Shown here: positions 1 through 9,198 of the stretch, piece by piece
Layout of the letters: each line of letters opens with the position of its first letter
Position numbering within the stretch: position 1 is the stretch's first letter
DNA from: Chryseobacterium sp. FH1
GTDB taxonomy: Bacteria > Bacteroidota > Bacteroidia > Flavobacteriales > Weeksellaceae
Direction: 5' to 3'
Assembly: GCF_000735135.1 (NCBI RefSeq)
Contig: NZ_JPLZ01000006.1
Span: forward strand, 1,488,001-1,552,000
Length of the DNA: 64,000 bases
Made by a program: the position numbers and the translations under genes
The notes under the pieces: model-generated
The model's input: only the letters and a program-made list of their open reading frames with translations
Databases searched by the model: none
Told to the model about the DNA's origin: nothing

Positions 1-203
1 GATATAGAATTGTGATTATTTATTCTAAGAATTTTACATTTAACAATGCTGATTTCGTTTTTCAAAAATAATGTTATTGACTTAATTCATAAGGATGTAT
101 TACTAATTATTTTGCTAATAATAATTTAATACAGCAAATGCAGACTTTGAAACATAGAAAATATTATATTTGCCTTCCAATTTTAATTTTAAACTATCAT
201 ATT
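1..203. other. AT-rich intergenic left edge
   Basis: No coding region is supported here. The only recognisable signal is a -7 promoter box at 165-172 that serves the histone-like gene starting at 204. Confidence 0.5.
165..172 (+). promoter_or_regulatory. Bacteroidota -7 box for the histone-like gene
   Basis: TATATTTG matches the Bacteroidota sigma-ABfr -7 consensus TAnnTTTG exactly. A TTTG lies 15 bp upstream (146-149), closer than the usual -33 spacing. The inferred start of transcription is near 177, giving a leader of about 27 nt. Confidence 0.6.
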
Positions 204-380
204 ATGAAAGAACTTATCGAAAAAATCAATGCTGAGTTTGAAACATTTTCAACTGAAGCAAGTCAGCAATCTGAAAAAGGAAACAAAGCGGCAGGAACAA
301 GAGCAAGAAAATCTGCTTTGGAGTTGAGCAAATTGTTCAAAGACTTCAGAAAAGTTTCTGTGGAAGAATCCAAAAAATAA
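204..380 (+). CDS. Histone H1-like (Hc1-type) nucleoid protein
   Basis: A 58-residue basic protein of the small Bacteroidota histone H1-like family, expected to bind DNA in the nucleoid. The sequence begins MKELIEKINAEF and carries the family core EKGNKAAGTRARKSALEL followed by a lysine-rich end. An in-frame ATG at 138 would add 22 residues, but that extension lies over the promoter and is hydrophobic, unlike the family. The ATG at 204 gives the usual family length. A strong terminator follows, so the gene is monocistronic. Chromatin compaction is inferred from the family, not shown here. Confidence 0.85.
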   Translation: MKELIEKINAEFETFSTEASQQSEKGNKAAGTRARKSALELSKLFKDFRKVSVEESKK

Positions 381-397
381 AAACTTCCAAAACTGAT

Positions 398-425
398 AAC
401 CCTGCAACATTGCAGGGTTTTTTGT
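398..425 (+). terminator. Rho-independent terminator of the histone-like gene
   Basis: A 9-bp perfect stem (398-406 with 411-419) has a 4-nt loop and is followed by a run of T. It lies 17 bp after the stop codon. Confidence 0.85.
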
Positions 426-467
426 TATCGTTATATATGAAAGTTAAGATCCGTAAATTATGTTTTC

Positions 468-1016
468 TTAGAGTTTATTCAGTTTATTGACGAGATAGCT
501 TATCATTTGTGCGACATTTTCGGCAGGGAGCGCAAAATCACTTTCGACCCAATTTTTGATAACGGCAATGCTCCCTTTTTCACCAAATTGATAAGCCATT
601 TCAACAAAAGGTTTTGTTTCAGGCGTCAATTCAATTTGATCTTCCACCGGAAAATTATTTCGGACACTTGTCAGAATACGCGATAAAATGCCACTTCCAT
701 CACCTTTTGTAAAAACGATCTTGCTCATTTCTTTGTCATTTTCCAATAGTTGACAGCTTAGCAAGATCACCTCGTCCATATTGTAGCTTTTGCGCAGTAC
801 GGCCGACAATTTCTCAAAAACCTCTTCTTCCAGCTCCAGCAATATATCAAGCGGAATGGCGTAATGACGATAAAATGAATTTCTATTGACGTCAGCTTTA
901 TTGCATAATTCTGTAATGGTGATCTGACTCAGTTCCTTTCCTTTCAAAAGATCAAACAATCCTTCTCGCAATAGTTTCTTGGTGTATTGCACTCTTCGGT
1001 CTTTTCTTAATTCCAT
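468..1016 (-). CDS. TetR/AcrR-family transcriptional regulator
   Basis: A 182-residue protein with an N-terminal TetR helix-turn-helix: roughly residues 8-55, with ITITELCNKADVNRNSFYRHY-like spacing of the recognition helix. The C-terminal ligand/dimer domain is short, as in DhaS-like TetR proteins. It is divergent from the SDR gene at 1232, separated by about 215 bp that hold a candidate palindromic operator overlapping the SDR promoter. TetR proteins usually repress the divergent gene and release on ligand binding; control of the SDR/DUF2141 pair is therefore a reasonable inference. The ligand is unknown. Confidence 0.85.
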   Translation of the reverse strand: MELRKDRRVQYTKKLLREGLFDLLKGKELSQITITELCNKADVNRNSFYRHYAIPLDILLELEEEVFEKLSAVLRKSYNMDEVILLSCQLLENDKEMSKIVFTKGDGSGILSRILTSVRNNFPVEDQIELTPETKPFVEMAYQFGEKGSIAVIKNWVESDFALPAENVAQMISYLVNKLNKL

Positions 1017-1111
1017 CTTAATTTTTTTGAGTAATGCTACAAAATCTTAAGTTTTTGCTACTTATCGTACAGAGTTTGTGGCTTTGCAACCTTAATTTAA
1101 TCACAGATTTT

Positions 1112-1142
1112 TAGCTTTACATTGTGATCATAGTAAAGCGCT
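1112..1142 (+). promoter_or_regulatory. Candidate promoter with TetR-type operator
   Basis: A -7-like box TAGCTTTA lies at 1112-1119. It overlaps an interrupted palindrome whose arms AGCTTTAC (1113-1120) and GTAAAGC (1133-1139) are 12 bp apart. A repressor bound here would block the SDR promoter. The pairing with the divergent TetR protein is inferred from position only. Confidence 0.4.
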
Positions 1143-1231
1143 ATGTTAGATAATGAACAAAATGTATAACAAATCAAAAGAATTTGATACACATCACGGT
1201 TTATTCTACAAATTATTCTAATTTAAAAAAA

Positions 1232-2290
1232 ATGAAAGATAAGATAGTAAGTACAAAAAAAAGAATTCTTCTTACTGGTGCATCTGGTACGGTGGGCTTC
1301 GAAACTTTAAAGCATTTGCTGAAGGTTCCCAATTATGAAATCACCGTTTTCGATATAAAAACGCCAAGATCAGTTAAAAAATTAATGCCTTTTAAAGATC
1401 GTGTAGAAATCGTGTATGGTGACATCAGCAATTACTCAGCGGTGGAAAAGGTGAGCCAAGATAAGGATATTGCACTTCATCTCGCCGCGATCATTCCGCC
1501 GATGGCAGATATAGATCCCGAATTGGCCTATCGTATCAATGTGCAAGGAACAGAAAATCTGATTCGTGCTTTGGAAGAACATTCACCCCAATGTTATTTG
1601 CTTTTCAGCTCCAGCATTTCTGTTTATGGCGATCGCTTGAGCAACCCCAAAATTTCCGTGAATGATCCCTTGAGACCAAGCGCAGGCGATAGATATGGTG
1701 AGACCAAAGTTTTATGTGAAAAAGCAATACTTGGATCTAAATTGTCGTGGTCTATCTTTCGTCTGGCGGCGATTATGGGGAATCACAAGATCTCCAAACT
1801 GATGTTTCATATGCCACTCGATACGCCAATGGAAATCTGTACACCTGAAGATACTGGAAGGGCCTTTGCCAATGCGATTGTTTTCCAAGGTCAACTTAGA
1901 TACCAGATTTTTAACCTAGGTGGAGGAGAAGACTGCGTAATTTCGTACCGCTCCTTTCTTACAAAAATGTTCGATGTATTTGGACTTGGGGACGCAAACT
2001 TTCCTGAAAAAGCGTTTGCAGAGAAGAATTTTCATTGCGGAATAATGTTTGACGGTAATAGGCTGGATGAGATCATCCATTTTCGCCAACAGAATTTGAC
2101 CGACTATTTTGAGAATGTCAATCAAAAAGTTGATCCTATTCAGAAAAAAATAACCTTTCTATTCAAAAAATTAATCAAACGGTGGCTACTTTCACAATCG
2201 GAACCTTACCAAGCTTACCGACGTGGAAATCAATTGGCAATGGCGCATTTTTTCAATAATAATGAAAGTGAGATTATCGGATTCAGCTAA
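1232..2290 (+). CDS. NAD(P)-dependent epimerase/dehydratase (extended SDR)
   Basis: A 352-residue extended short-chain dehydrogenase/reductase. The N-terminal Rossmann nucleotide motif TGASGTVG is at about residues 15-22, a serine-rich LLFSSSISVYG strand precedes the active site, and the catalytic YGETK gives Tyr155 and Lys159 (YxxxK). The open frame reaches a TTG at 1184, but the ATG at 1232 follows an A-rich leader and places the Rossmann motif at the usual distance from the start. The substrate is probably a nucleotide sugar or a related carbonyl compound and cannot be read from the sequence. A DUF2141 gene follows 26 bp later and is likely co-transcribed; the divergent TetR gene is the likely regulator. 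Confidence 0.8.
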   Translation: MKDKIVSTKKRILLTGASGTVGFETLKHLLKVPNYEITVFDIKTPRSVKKLMPFKDRVEIVYGDISNYSAVEKVSQDKDIALHLAAIIPPMADIDPELAYRINVQGTENLIRALEEHSPQCYLLFSSSISVYGDRLSNPKISVNDPLRPSAGDRYGETKVLCEKAILGSKLSWSIFRLAAIMGNHKISKLMFHMPLDTPMEICTPEDTGRAFANAIVFQGQLRYQIFNLGGGEDCVISYRSFLTKMFDVFGLGDANFPEKAFAEKNFHCGIMFDGNRLDEIIHFRQQNLTDYFENVNQKVDPIQKKITFLFKKLIKRWLLSQSEPYQAYRRGNQLAMAHFFNNNESEIIGFS

Positions 2291-2316
2291 AAATTAAACT
2301 TAAAAAAATAAAAAAT

Positions 2317-2742
2317 ATGTTACAGAAAATAATGGTACTGGCACTCCTTATCATCATCACTACAACTCTTTTTGCACAACATCATTTCACGGTGGAAGTG
2401 TCTGATCTTGTAACGGATAAAGGCTCTGTCTATCTTGGGCTTTACAATAAGAAAGATGGTTTTCTAAAGGAAAATACTGCGTTTGCAAATGCAAAAGTAA
2501 AGACGACGGGAAATAAGATCAGCTATACCTTCAAAAATCTGCCACTTGGAGATTATGCTGTCGCCGTCTATCAAGATGTCAACAACAATGGAAAATGTGA
2601 CCGGAATATGATCGGATATCCAACTGAGGGATTTGGTTTTTCCAAAAATTACAGACCCAAACTGTCTGCTCCCACATTTGATGATGTGAAAATTGCCATC
2701 ATACAATCTACAAAAGCCAGTATTTCTTTGATAGGGAATTAA
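2317..2742 (+). CDS. Secreted DUF2141 protein
   Basis: A 141-residue protein with an N-terminal signal peptide (hydrophobic residues 6-18, ending LFAQ) followed by a DUF2141 domain. The family hallmark is visible: LPLGDYAVAVYQDVNNNGK, then a glycine/proline/phenylalanine stretch with IGYPTEGFGFS. It is predicted to be a small beta-sandwich exported to the periplasm. The family has no established biochemical role. It lies 26 bp after the SDR gene with an A-rich leader, so it is probably the second gene of that operon. Confidence 0.8.
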   Translation: MLQKIMVLALLIIITTTLFAQHHFTVEVSDLVTDKGSVYLGLYNKKDGFLKENTAFANAKVKTTGNKISYTFKNLPLGDYAVAVYQDVNNNGKCDRNMIGYPTEGFGFSKNYRPKLSAPTFDDVKIAIIQSTKASISLIGN

Positions 2743-2891
2743 GTCGCTCACTTTTATTAATAATTAAGTGAAGTACATAATGAGAATATTTAGTCAAATA
2801 ATTCTCAAAGTATCACAAAAAACAGTTTCTGACATTAGATTTTTACGATAAAATTAACACAAGATAATTTTCGTACTATATGAAGTTTACC

Positions 2892-2967
2892 TAATTTTGT
2901 CCCGTTAGCTCTTTGAGAGTTTTCATGGTTATTAGTTTTTATCCCCACATTGTGGGGATTTTTTTAT
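2892..2967 (+). ncRNA. Candidate orphan small RNA (promoter-terminator unit)
   Basis: TAATTTTG at 2892-2899 matches the -7 consensus, with TTTT 20 bp upstream at the -33 position. About 45 bp later a 9-bp inverted repeat (2941-2949 with 2951-2959) runs straight into a T tract. The transcript would be about 60 nt and has no credible coding region beyond a possible short leader peptide from ATG 2924. No gene abuts it upstream, so the terminator does not simply close the DUF2141 operon, which ended 200 bp earlier. Confidence 0.45.
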
Positions 2968-3150
2968 TTCAAAAGTTTAGGTAAGGATATTTCTCAGATT
3001 ATCCTTAAGCAAATTCGTCTCACATTATCATTAATTAATTATACGTTCGAAATTTCTCTAATTAACTATTTTTTTAAGGTCTGTTTTTTGCAATCATCTC
3101 GAAAAAAGCATAATGCCTAAAGTAAATTTAGGTTCAACTACCTTTTAAAG

Positions 3151-3158
3151 TATATTTG
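3151..3158 (+). promoter_or_regulatory. -7 box for the BCCT transporter
   Basis: TATATTTG matches TAnnTTTG, with TTTA 20 bp upstream (3127-3130). The inferred transcript start is near 3164, giving a leader of about 25 nt before the ATG at 3190. The rest of 2743-3189 shows only the small RNA candidate. Confidence 0.6.
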
Positions 3159-3189
3159 AATCTATATATAATCATCTCTCAACAGTGTC

Positions 3190-5214
3190 ATGAATCCATC
3201 CAAACAATCCGCCAAGCTCAAACTAACATTTGACAAAGGTGTCACGATTCCCAGTCTTATTTTTATTATAGGAGTATGTCTTTTTTCGGTCATGTTTCCT
3301 ACAATGGTTAACTCTATTTTAACAGACATCAAGAATTTTATATTTGTCAATCTGAACTGGGTCTATGTATGGTGCGTAACTATATTTGTGGTGTTTCTGG
3401 TTTTTCTATTGTTCAGCAAATACGGTAAGATCAAATTGGGATCGAACGACAGCAAGCCAGAATATTCTTTCTTCTCATGGGTGTCCATGCTTTTTGCGGC
3501 GGGAATGGGAATTGGACTGATGTATTTCAGTGTAGCAGAACCCATGCAACACTATTCTACAGATGCGTTTTCTGAAAGTCATATTATCAGCAGGGCAAAG
3601 AATGCGCAGCTTTACACTTTCTTCCACTGGGGAATTCATGCCTGGGCCATCTATGGTCTTGTTGGTCTCTGCTTGGCCTACTTCACATATCGATATCGCC
3701 TTCCACTGTCACTTCGGAGTTGTTTATATCCTTTGTTAAAAGATAAGATTACGGGCAAATGGGGGGATGTCATTGATATCTTCGCTTTGTGCAGTACTTT
3801 TTTCGGTATCACAACTACGCTTGGATTCGGAGTGGTGCAGATCAATTCAGGCTTGGAGACATTGAATATTTTGCCTGAGACTGGATTTGTTTATCAGCTC
3901 TTAATTGTTGCAGTTTTGGTGTCGGTCGCTGTTTTTTCTGCGACATCAGGCGTTGACAAGGGCGTGAAGATATTAAGTAAGATCAATGTCGTAGCGGTCG
4001 TGATTCTACTTTTTTTTGTGCTTTTTCTAGGACCTACAGTGTATCTTATCGGAAGCTTTACTTACGGTCTGGGCAATTACATTAATAATTTTTTTGATCT
4101 CACATTCAACACGCATGTTTATGAGGAAAAGACATTGCCATGGTTTTACAATTGGACTATTCTTTATTGGGCTTGGTGGATCTCTTGGTCACCATTTGTC
4201 GGACTTTTCATTGCTAAAATATCGAAGGGTCGCAGCATCAGGGAATTTATTGCGGCTGTGCTGATCATCCCAACATTATTCAACTTTATATGGATGTCGG
4301 TTTTCGGAAACAGTGGCATGTGGATCGATCTCAATATCGCTAATGGTGCGCTGAGTGCGCTGGTTTCTGATCCAGATGCACTTATGTTCCGTTTTTTGGA
4401 ATATCTGCCACTTTCTGACATTTTAAGTTTAGCCGTGGTTTGCATCATCATGATTTTCTTTGTCACATCGGCAGATTCTGGGATTCTTGTCATGGATAGC
4501 ATTTCGACAAAAAATTCCTCGAAGTCTCCAAAAATTCAAATCGTATTTTGGGGATTGCTTCTCGCCGCGTTGGCGCTCATGTTACTTAATGCTGGAGGAT
4601 TGCAGGTTCTCCAGACCATGACGCTGATCACCGCTTTGCCATTTGCCGTCATTATGATTTTGTTCGTGGTATCGTTGATGAAAGCCCTTGTCATAGATTA
4701 TAGTTATTACGAAAAAGGCTTGTCGGTTTCGACGGTACCATGGTCTGGTGAATTTTGGAGACAGCGTCTTAAAACCATTGTTTCCTTCAAAACAAAAGAC
4801 TCGGTTAAAAAATTCATCGAAGAGCAGGCCTTAGGAGCGTTCAACGATTTGAAGGATGAATTTGAAATTAATGGTATCAAAGCAGAGGTCAACTACATCC
4901 AGGAATCATCGAAGATCTATTTGGAAATTCGCCACAACATTGTCAATAATTTTATCTACGGTATAAAAAATCAAAAAAGGATTGTTTCAGAATATTTGGT
5001 CGACGATAGCAATCTTCCTGATCTGGAAAGCAATATCACTTATTTTCCAAAAACATATTTCGGCGACTCGCGCGAAGGCTACGATGTGCAATACTTCACG
5101 AAAAATGAATTGATCAGCGATGTGCTCAAGCATTATGATCGCTTCCTTAAAATCATTGCCGACGAATCAAACGAAATGTTCATTAGCAGTGATAATAATG
5201 ATCTCGGGAATTGA
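3190..5214 (+). CDS. BCCT-family glycine betaine/choline transporter (BetT-like)
   Basis: A 674-residue inner membrane transporter of the betaine/carnitine/choline family, which couples uptake of quaternary ammonium osmolytes to an ion gradient. About 12 membrane segments occupy residues 20-500. The family signatures are visible: GMGIGLMYFSVAEP near residue 104 and the tryptophan-rich WWISWSPFVGLFIAK near residue 328, which holds the substrate aromatic box. A soluble tail of about 170 residues follows, as in BetT-type members where the C-terminus tunes osmotic activation. It is a single gene with its own promoter. Substrate choice between choline and betaine is not decided by the sequence. 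Confidence 0.9.
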   Translation: MNPSKQSAKLKLTFDKGVTIPSLIFIIGVCLFSVMFPTMVNSILTDIKNFIFVNLNWVYVWCVTIFVVFLVFLLFSKYGKIKLGSNDSKPEYSFFSWVSMLFAAGMGIGLMYFSVAEPMQHYSTDAFSESHIISRAKNAQLYTFFHWGIHAWAIYGLVGLCLAYFTYRYRLPLSLRSCLYPLLKDKITGKWGDVIDIFALCSTFFGITTTLGFGVVQINSGLETLNILPETGFVYQLLIVAVLVSVAVFSATSGVDKGVKILSKINVVAVVILLFFVLFLGPTVYLIGSFTYGLGNYINNFFDLTFNTHVYEEKTLPWFYNWTILYWAWWISWSPFVGLFIAKISKGRSIREFIAAVLIIPTLFNFIWMSVFGNSGMWIDLNIANGALSALVSDPDALMFRFLEYLPLSDILSLAVVCIIMIFFVTSADSGILVMDSISTKNSSKSPKIQIVFWGLLLAALALMLLNAGGLQVLQTMTLITALPFAVIMILFVVSLMKALVIDYSYYEKGLSVSTVPWSGEFWRQRLKTIVSFKTKDSVKKFIEEQALGAFNDLKDEFEINGIKAEVNYIQESSKIYLEIRHNIVNNFIYGIKNQKRIVSEYLVDDSNLPDLESNITYFPKTYFGDSREGYDVQYFTKNELISDVLKHYDRFLKIIADESNEMFISSDNNDLGN

Positions 5215-5305
5215 TTAAATTGCGTAAAAATAAATCTAAAAGTATATTAAATTAAATCCTCCCTCATTTCTGAAACAGGATTTAAGATCTAAATTTTATA
5301 TAAAA

Positions 5306-6340
5306 TTACTGAGCCTTTTTTATTTGCTCTTCAATTTTGCGCCAATCGTAATAATGAAAAACTTTCCCGTTGCTCATCGCTACAAAAACGCCTTTCGGAA
5401 AACGATCGCCTAAAGGGATTGCAGTTACTTCCGAACCATCACTTTCACTTGTTGAGAATGGTATTTCTGCAATTTTTCCTTTTGCCGGATTTTCTCTCAG
5501 ATAAACATTGAAAGTATCTGCCTGCTGATTGGAGATTAGAATATACCCTTTCCCAGTTTCTGTCGGATAAATAGAAATTCCCTCGATGTCTCTTTTGAAA
5601 TCTCCCTTTCCAAATAATAAAATCTCCCCATCACCTTTTGTAGGATTTGCGTGATAAACATGGACGCCGAACATTTCATCGGAATAATAAATCAATCCTA
5701 ATTCTGCGTCAACAGCAATACTTTCTATTTCTTTCAATCCGCTGAACTCTCCGAATTTTCTCACAACTTCAGCTTTGATTTTACCCTGGTCATCAGAAAG
5801 CTTATACTGCCACAAGTATTGACCACTCGGACCGGTTTTTCTTCCAACGATGACATAAATCTCTTTAGAATCGGGATTTTTGTATACAGAAATTCCCATT
5901 GGTGAACGGAGCTCCTCTCCATCAAAAACTGAAAATTCACCAATTTCCTTCAGATCAGGCACCGAATAAATTCTCACCTTATCGGTATCTCGCTCTGTGA
6001 CTACGGCAAAATCGAAGGTTTCCCCATTGAGAGAAAGTCCATATCCAATATCCACATTATTGGGACGACCCAACCCGGTTATTTTATTGATAATCTTCCC
6101 TTCAAGATCGAAAGCGTATAAACCACCGCCGGTTTGTTTGTCTGTTCCTACGATAATGCTTTTCGAAGCGTCATCAGGATTGATCCAAATGGCAGGATCA
6201 TCGGTATCGAACATTACTTTTTCTGTTACGATGTCAGGCTTTAAAGCATTTTTATTTTTTTTTAATACTGAACAGGAAGTTAACAAAGCCAACATTCCAA
6301 GTACAGCAAAACTATTTTTTATGGATATTCTTTTATTCAT
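5306..6340 (-). CDS. Beta-propeller phytase lipoprotein
   Basis: A secreted beta-propeller phytase (3-phytase family), which hydrolyses phytate to lower inositol phosphates and phosphate in a calcium-dependent way. The ATG at 6340 starts MNKRISIKN, a lipoprotein signal with lipobox LTSC, 4 bp after the TonB receptor stop; a start at 6355 would overlap that gene and lengthen the signal. The conserved N-terminal block DTDDPAIWINP and the DKQTGGGLYAFDLEGK block are typical. Later blades include SIAVDAELGLIYYSDE and DIEGISIYP, whose acidic residues fit calcium and phosphate sites. It is co-transcribed after the TonB receptor, suggesting joint capture and use of inositol phosphates. Confidence 0.88.
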   Translation of the reverse strand: MNKRISIKNSFAVLGMLALLTSCSVLKKNKNALKPDIVTEKVMFDTDDPAIWINPDDASKSIIVGTDKQTGGGLYAFDLEGKIINKITGLGRPNNVDIGYGLSLNGETFDFAVVTERDTDKVRIYSVPDLKEIGEFSVFDGEELRSPMGISVYKNPDSKEIYVIVGRKTGPSGQYLWQYKLSDDQGKIKAEVVRKFGEFSGLKEIESIAVDAELGLIYYSDEMFGVHVYHANPTKGDGEILLFGKGDFKRDIEGISIYPTETGKGYILISNQQADTFNVYLRENPAKGKIAEIPFSTSESDGSEVTAIPLGDRFPKGVFVAMSNGKVFHYYDWRKIEEQIKKAQ

Positions 6341-6344
6341 TTTA

Positions 6345-9170
6345 TTAAAAATCAAATTTTAATCCCAGCGTGTATCTCGGCATATAATATTCCATCTGCA
6401 TCGTTCTGTTTTTCTCACCTTGATAATAGCGCAACGGCTGATTGGTCAAATTATTGGCTTCTGCAAAAACTCTCATAAAGCTGGTAAGAGCGTAAGAAAC
6501 ATTGGCGTCTAAGAAAGTCTGCTTGTCGTAGTAACGGTCTTCAAAATCTGTCGAACCAAATTCATCAAGATAAGCTGCTGCGTGATTCAGAGACAGTCTT
6601 GCTGTGAATTTTTTGTTTTCCCATGATAAAGATGAATTAAACATATGAGGCGCGGTTCCCGGTAACATCACGTTCGTTCTCAAATCTCCATCTGCATTGT
6701 AAACGCCTTTTGCCTTGGATTTTGTGTAAGTATAATTTAAATAAACTCCAAAATGCGAAAGAAAACCAGGAAGAAAATCAAGCTGTCTCTGTACCGCCGC
6801 TTCAAAACCATACACCTGTACCGACTCACCGTTTTGTGGCAATACCAAGGTGTAGTTCTGCCCGTCTTCTAAAGTATTCGAGATATCCGGAAACATCTGT
6901 GCAAATTTCTCTCTGTTAAAATTTTGATCTCTGTAATCATAAATAAAATTATTGATTTTCTTGTAGAAACCTCCCAAAGATAAAATTCCGACGGATTTGA
7001 AATAATATTCTCCCATCAAATCGTAATTGTGTGCATAAGATGCCTTCAAATCAGGATTTCCCGCAGACACAACTCTGTCATTCGGTAAAATATTGACGTA
7101 CGGAGAAATTTTATAATAACTTGGCCTTGCCAAAGCGGTAGAATAAGCAGCTCTCAAAACTACATCCTTGTTGGGAGCATATTTGAAGGAAATGCTCGGC
7201 AACCAGTTGGTGTACTGACTTTCTATATTTCTGCTTCCTGTCAGGTTTTCTTCGTCTTCCACCACGTTTCCGGTATAATCAATCTGTGTGTTTTCAACTC
7301 TGACACCAACAATCATTGATAGTTGATCGGTAAAATTCTGATCCCATCTCAAATATCCAGCGTAGATCTTTTCATTTGCAGAATAATTTTCTGAAAGGAA
7401 TTCTGAAGGCTCGCTGGCTTGCTCGTAAGCCGAAGAATTTAAATTTAAATTTCCTAGATAAGTATTGCCTGCAAAAATTCCTGGAGCGTAACCAGAATTC
7501 GGATTGAAACGTCCATTCCAATTTACCAGACCAGTTTGTCCTAGATTATCCATGGAATTTCCTGTAGGCTCATAAGAGAAGAAATCATTTTCGCGTTTCT
7601 TGAATTTCAATCTGGCTTTACCACCAAATCTTAAACGACCTTTCTGATTTTCAATAATAGACAATGGAACTCTGAAATTCAATCTTCCTGTGATTTCCTC
7701 TTCGTAAGTCAGTCCGTTTTGTTGGCTCAACTCATCAAAGGCATATTGATTAAGACCAACCTGATTTTGCAATGTGAACATCGGTTTTTTGGTCGAAAAA
7801 TTACTTGACAGTCTGATGTCGTCACCATTATCTGCAGTTTCAGCTTCGTAGGTCAAATACCTTTCGTTGGGTCTTTGTTCTTCAGCTTTTGAGTAAGAAG
7901 CACCCCAATCCATTTCCAATTTACTTCCGATCACATGATTTCCGAGAATCGAATAATTCTGCATAATCTGCCTTTCCAAACGTCTTGAATCATTCAGTTT
8001 ATTATTGATTCCTCCTTTCGTCTGACGGTTTAACACGGCATTGAATCCTGAAATGTTGGTTTCGGAAGCGTCAGAATAAATAGGTTCGATATCTTTAATT
8101 CTTAATCTATATCTGTTTTCCCAGTCGTCTCTCCAGTTGTACAAAGCAGAAACTCTGATGTTGTTTTTGTCATTAAATTTAAAATCAAGATCAGTTCCTA
8201 TGCTTTTTCTTTCACGTTTTACATCGTACTTTCGGATGTCCATTTCTTCCATGTAAACATTTCCTGCCTCATCTTTTGTCCAGACACCTTCCACATTATC
8301 AGAACCGTAATCATTGTTATTGTAAGAACCATTTAAGACCAATCCTAATTTTCCGCCTGCAAACCTGTTGCTATACACAAAACTGTCTGCAAACAAAGCT
8401 TTTGAACGAATAGGATTGTAACCGGAAGCCGTAGAAATTGAAATCCGCTCCTTAGCCGATGCTGTTCTGGTAATTAAATCTACAGATCCACCAATCGCAT
8501 CACCGTCCATATCGGAAGTCAGAGTTTTATTCACTTCAACAATCTGAATCATATCTGAAGGAATAAGATCCATCTGCACATTTCTGTTATCTCCTTCCGC
8601 AGAAGGAATTCTGTTTCCATTTAAGGTTACGGAATTAAGTTCGGGTGCTAAACCTCTGATGATGATATTTCTTGCTTCACCCTGATCATTCTGCATTGTA
8701 ATTCCGGGAACTCTTTTCAAAGCGTCACCAATATTGGCATCTGGAAATTTCCCCATTTGATCAGCGGAAATGACGTTCGTAATGTTCGCGTTGCTTTTCT
8801 GTTTGTTCAGAGCTCGGGCTTGATTTTGAAGGGCAAAACCTTTGATCTTGACTTCCGAAATTTGCTGTTCCTTCCTAACGAAAACAATATTCTGTTTTGT
8901 ATTTCTGTCTGAATCTACAGATATTGGAATCTCCTTTTTACCATATCCAATGTAATCAACATTTAAGGTGTAATTTCCTGAAGGAACATCAAGAAAAACA
9001 AAATTACCGTGTTCATCCGAGACCGTAAAAATGTTACCCGGACTTAAAGTGATTTTTGCTCCCGGAAGGGCAATTTGTGAATTGTCGTTGATATTTCCCG
9101 ACACAGTACCTTTCTGCGCGAAAACGATCATTGATGCACACAGTAAAACCGTGCATAATACTTTTTTCAT
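6345..9170 (-). CDS. TonB-dependent receptor with carboxypeptidase-regulatory domain
   Basis: A 941-residue outer membrane receptor. A signal peptide (residues 1-18, ending VFAQ) is followed by a carboxypeptidase-D regulatory-like domain (about 20-105), a plug domain (about 125-240, with VPGITMQNDQGEARNIIIRG) and a beta-barrel to the C-terminal phenylalanine. The protein resembles the TonB receptors of Bacteroidota that lack a SusD partner; no susD gene is nearby. The phytase gene begins 4 bp after its stop codon, so phytate, its products or a metal complex are the likely cargo. This cargo assignment rests on context only. Confidence 0.9.
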   Translation of the reverse strand: MKKVLCTVLLCASMIVFAQKGTVSGNINDNSQIALPGAKITLSPGNIFTVSDEHGNFVFLDVPSGNYTLNVDYIGYGKKEIPISVDSDRNTKQNIVFVRKEQQISEVKIKGFALQNQARALNKQKSNANITNVISADQMGKFPDANIGDALKRVPGITMQNDQGEARNIIIRGLAPELNSVTLNGNRIPSAEGDNRNVQMDLIPSDMIQIVEVNKTLTSDMDGDAIGGSVDLITRTASAKERISISTASGYNPIRSKALFADSFVYSNRFAGGKLGLVLNGSYNNNDYGSDNVEGVWTKDEAGNVYMEEMDIRKYDVKRERKSIGTDLDFKFNDKNNIRVSALYNWRDDWENRYRLRIKDIEPIYSDASETNISGFNAVLNRQTKGGINNKLNDSRRLERQIMQNYSILGNHVIGSKLEMDWGASYSKAEEQRPNERYLTYEAETADNGDDIRLSSNFSTKKPMFTLQNQVGLNQYAFDELSQQNGLTYEEEITGRLNFRVPLSIIENQKGRLRFGGKARLKFKKRENDFFSYEPTGNSMDNLGQTGLVNWNGRFNPNSGYAPGIFAGNTYLGNLNLNSSAYEQASEPSEFLSENYSANEKIYAGYLRWDQNFTDQLSMIVGVRVENTQIDYTGNVVEDEENLTGSRNIESQYTNWLPSISFKYAPNKDVVLRAAYSTALARPSYYKISPYVNILPNDRVVSAGNPDLKASYAHNYDLMGEYYFKSVGILSLGGFYKKINNFIYDYRDQNFNREKFAQMFPDISNTLEDGQNYTLVLPQNGESVQVYGFEAAVQRQLDFLPGFLSHFGVYLNYTYTKSKAKGVYNADGDLRTNVMLPGTAPHMFNSSLSWENKKFTARLSLNHAAAYLDEFGSTDFEDRYYDKQTFLDANVSYALTSFMRVFAEANNLTNQPLRYYQGEKNRTMQMEYYMPRYTLGLKFDF

Positions 9171-9190
9171 TTTTAAATTTTAGATAGCAA

Positions 9191-9198
9191 CAAAACTA
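9191..9198 (-). promoter_or_regulatory. -7 box for the TonB receptor-phytase operon
   Basis: On the minus strand TAGTTTTG fits TAnnTTTG about 21 bp before the ATG at 9170. No clear -33 element was seen. The remaining intergenic stretch 9199-9591 is AT-rich and shows no gene, hairpin or operator that I can support. Confidence 0.5.

Noticed and set aside
5252-5285. Possible terminator between BCCT and phytase genes
   Set aside because: The 9-bp stem has a 16-nt loop and no proper T tract on either strand, so I do not call it.
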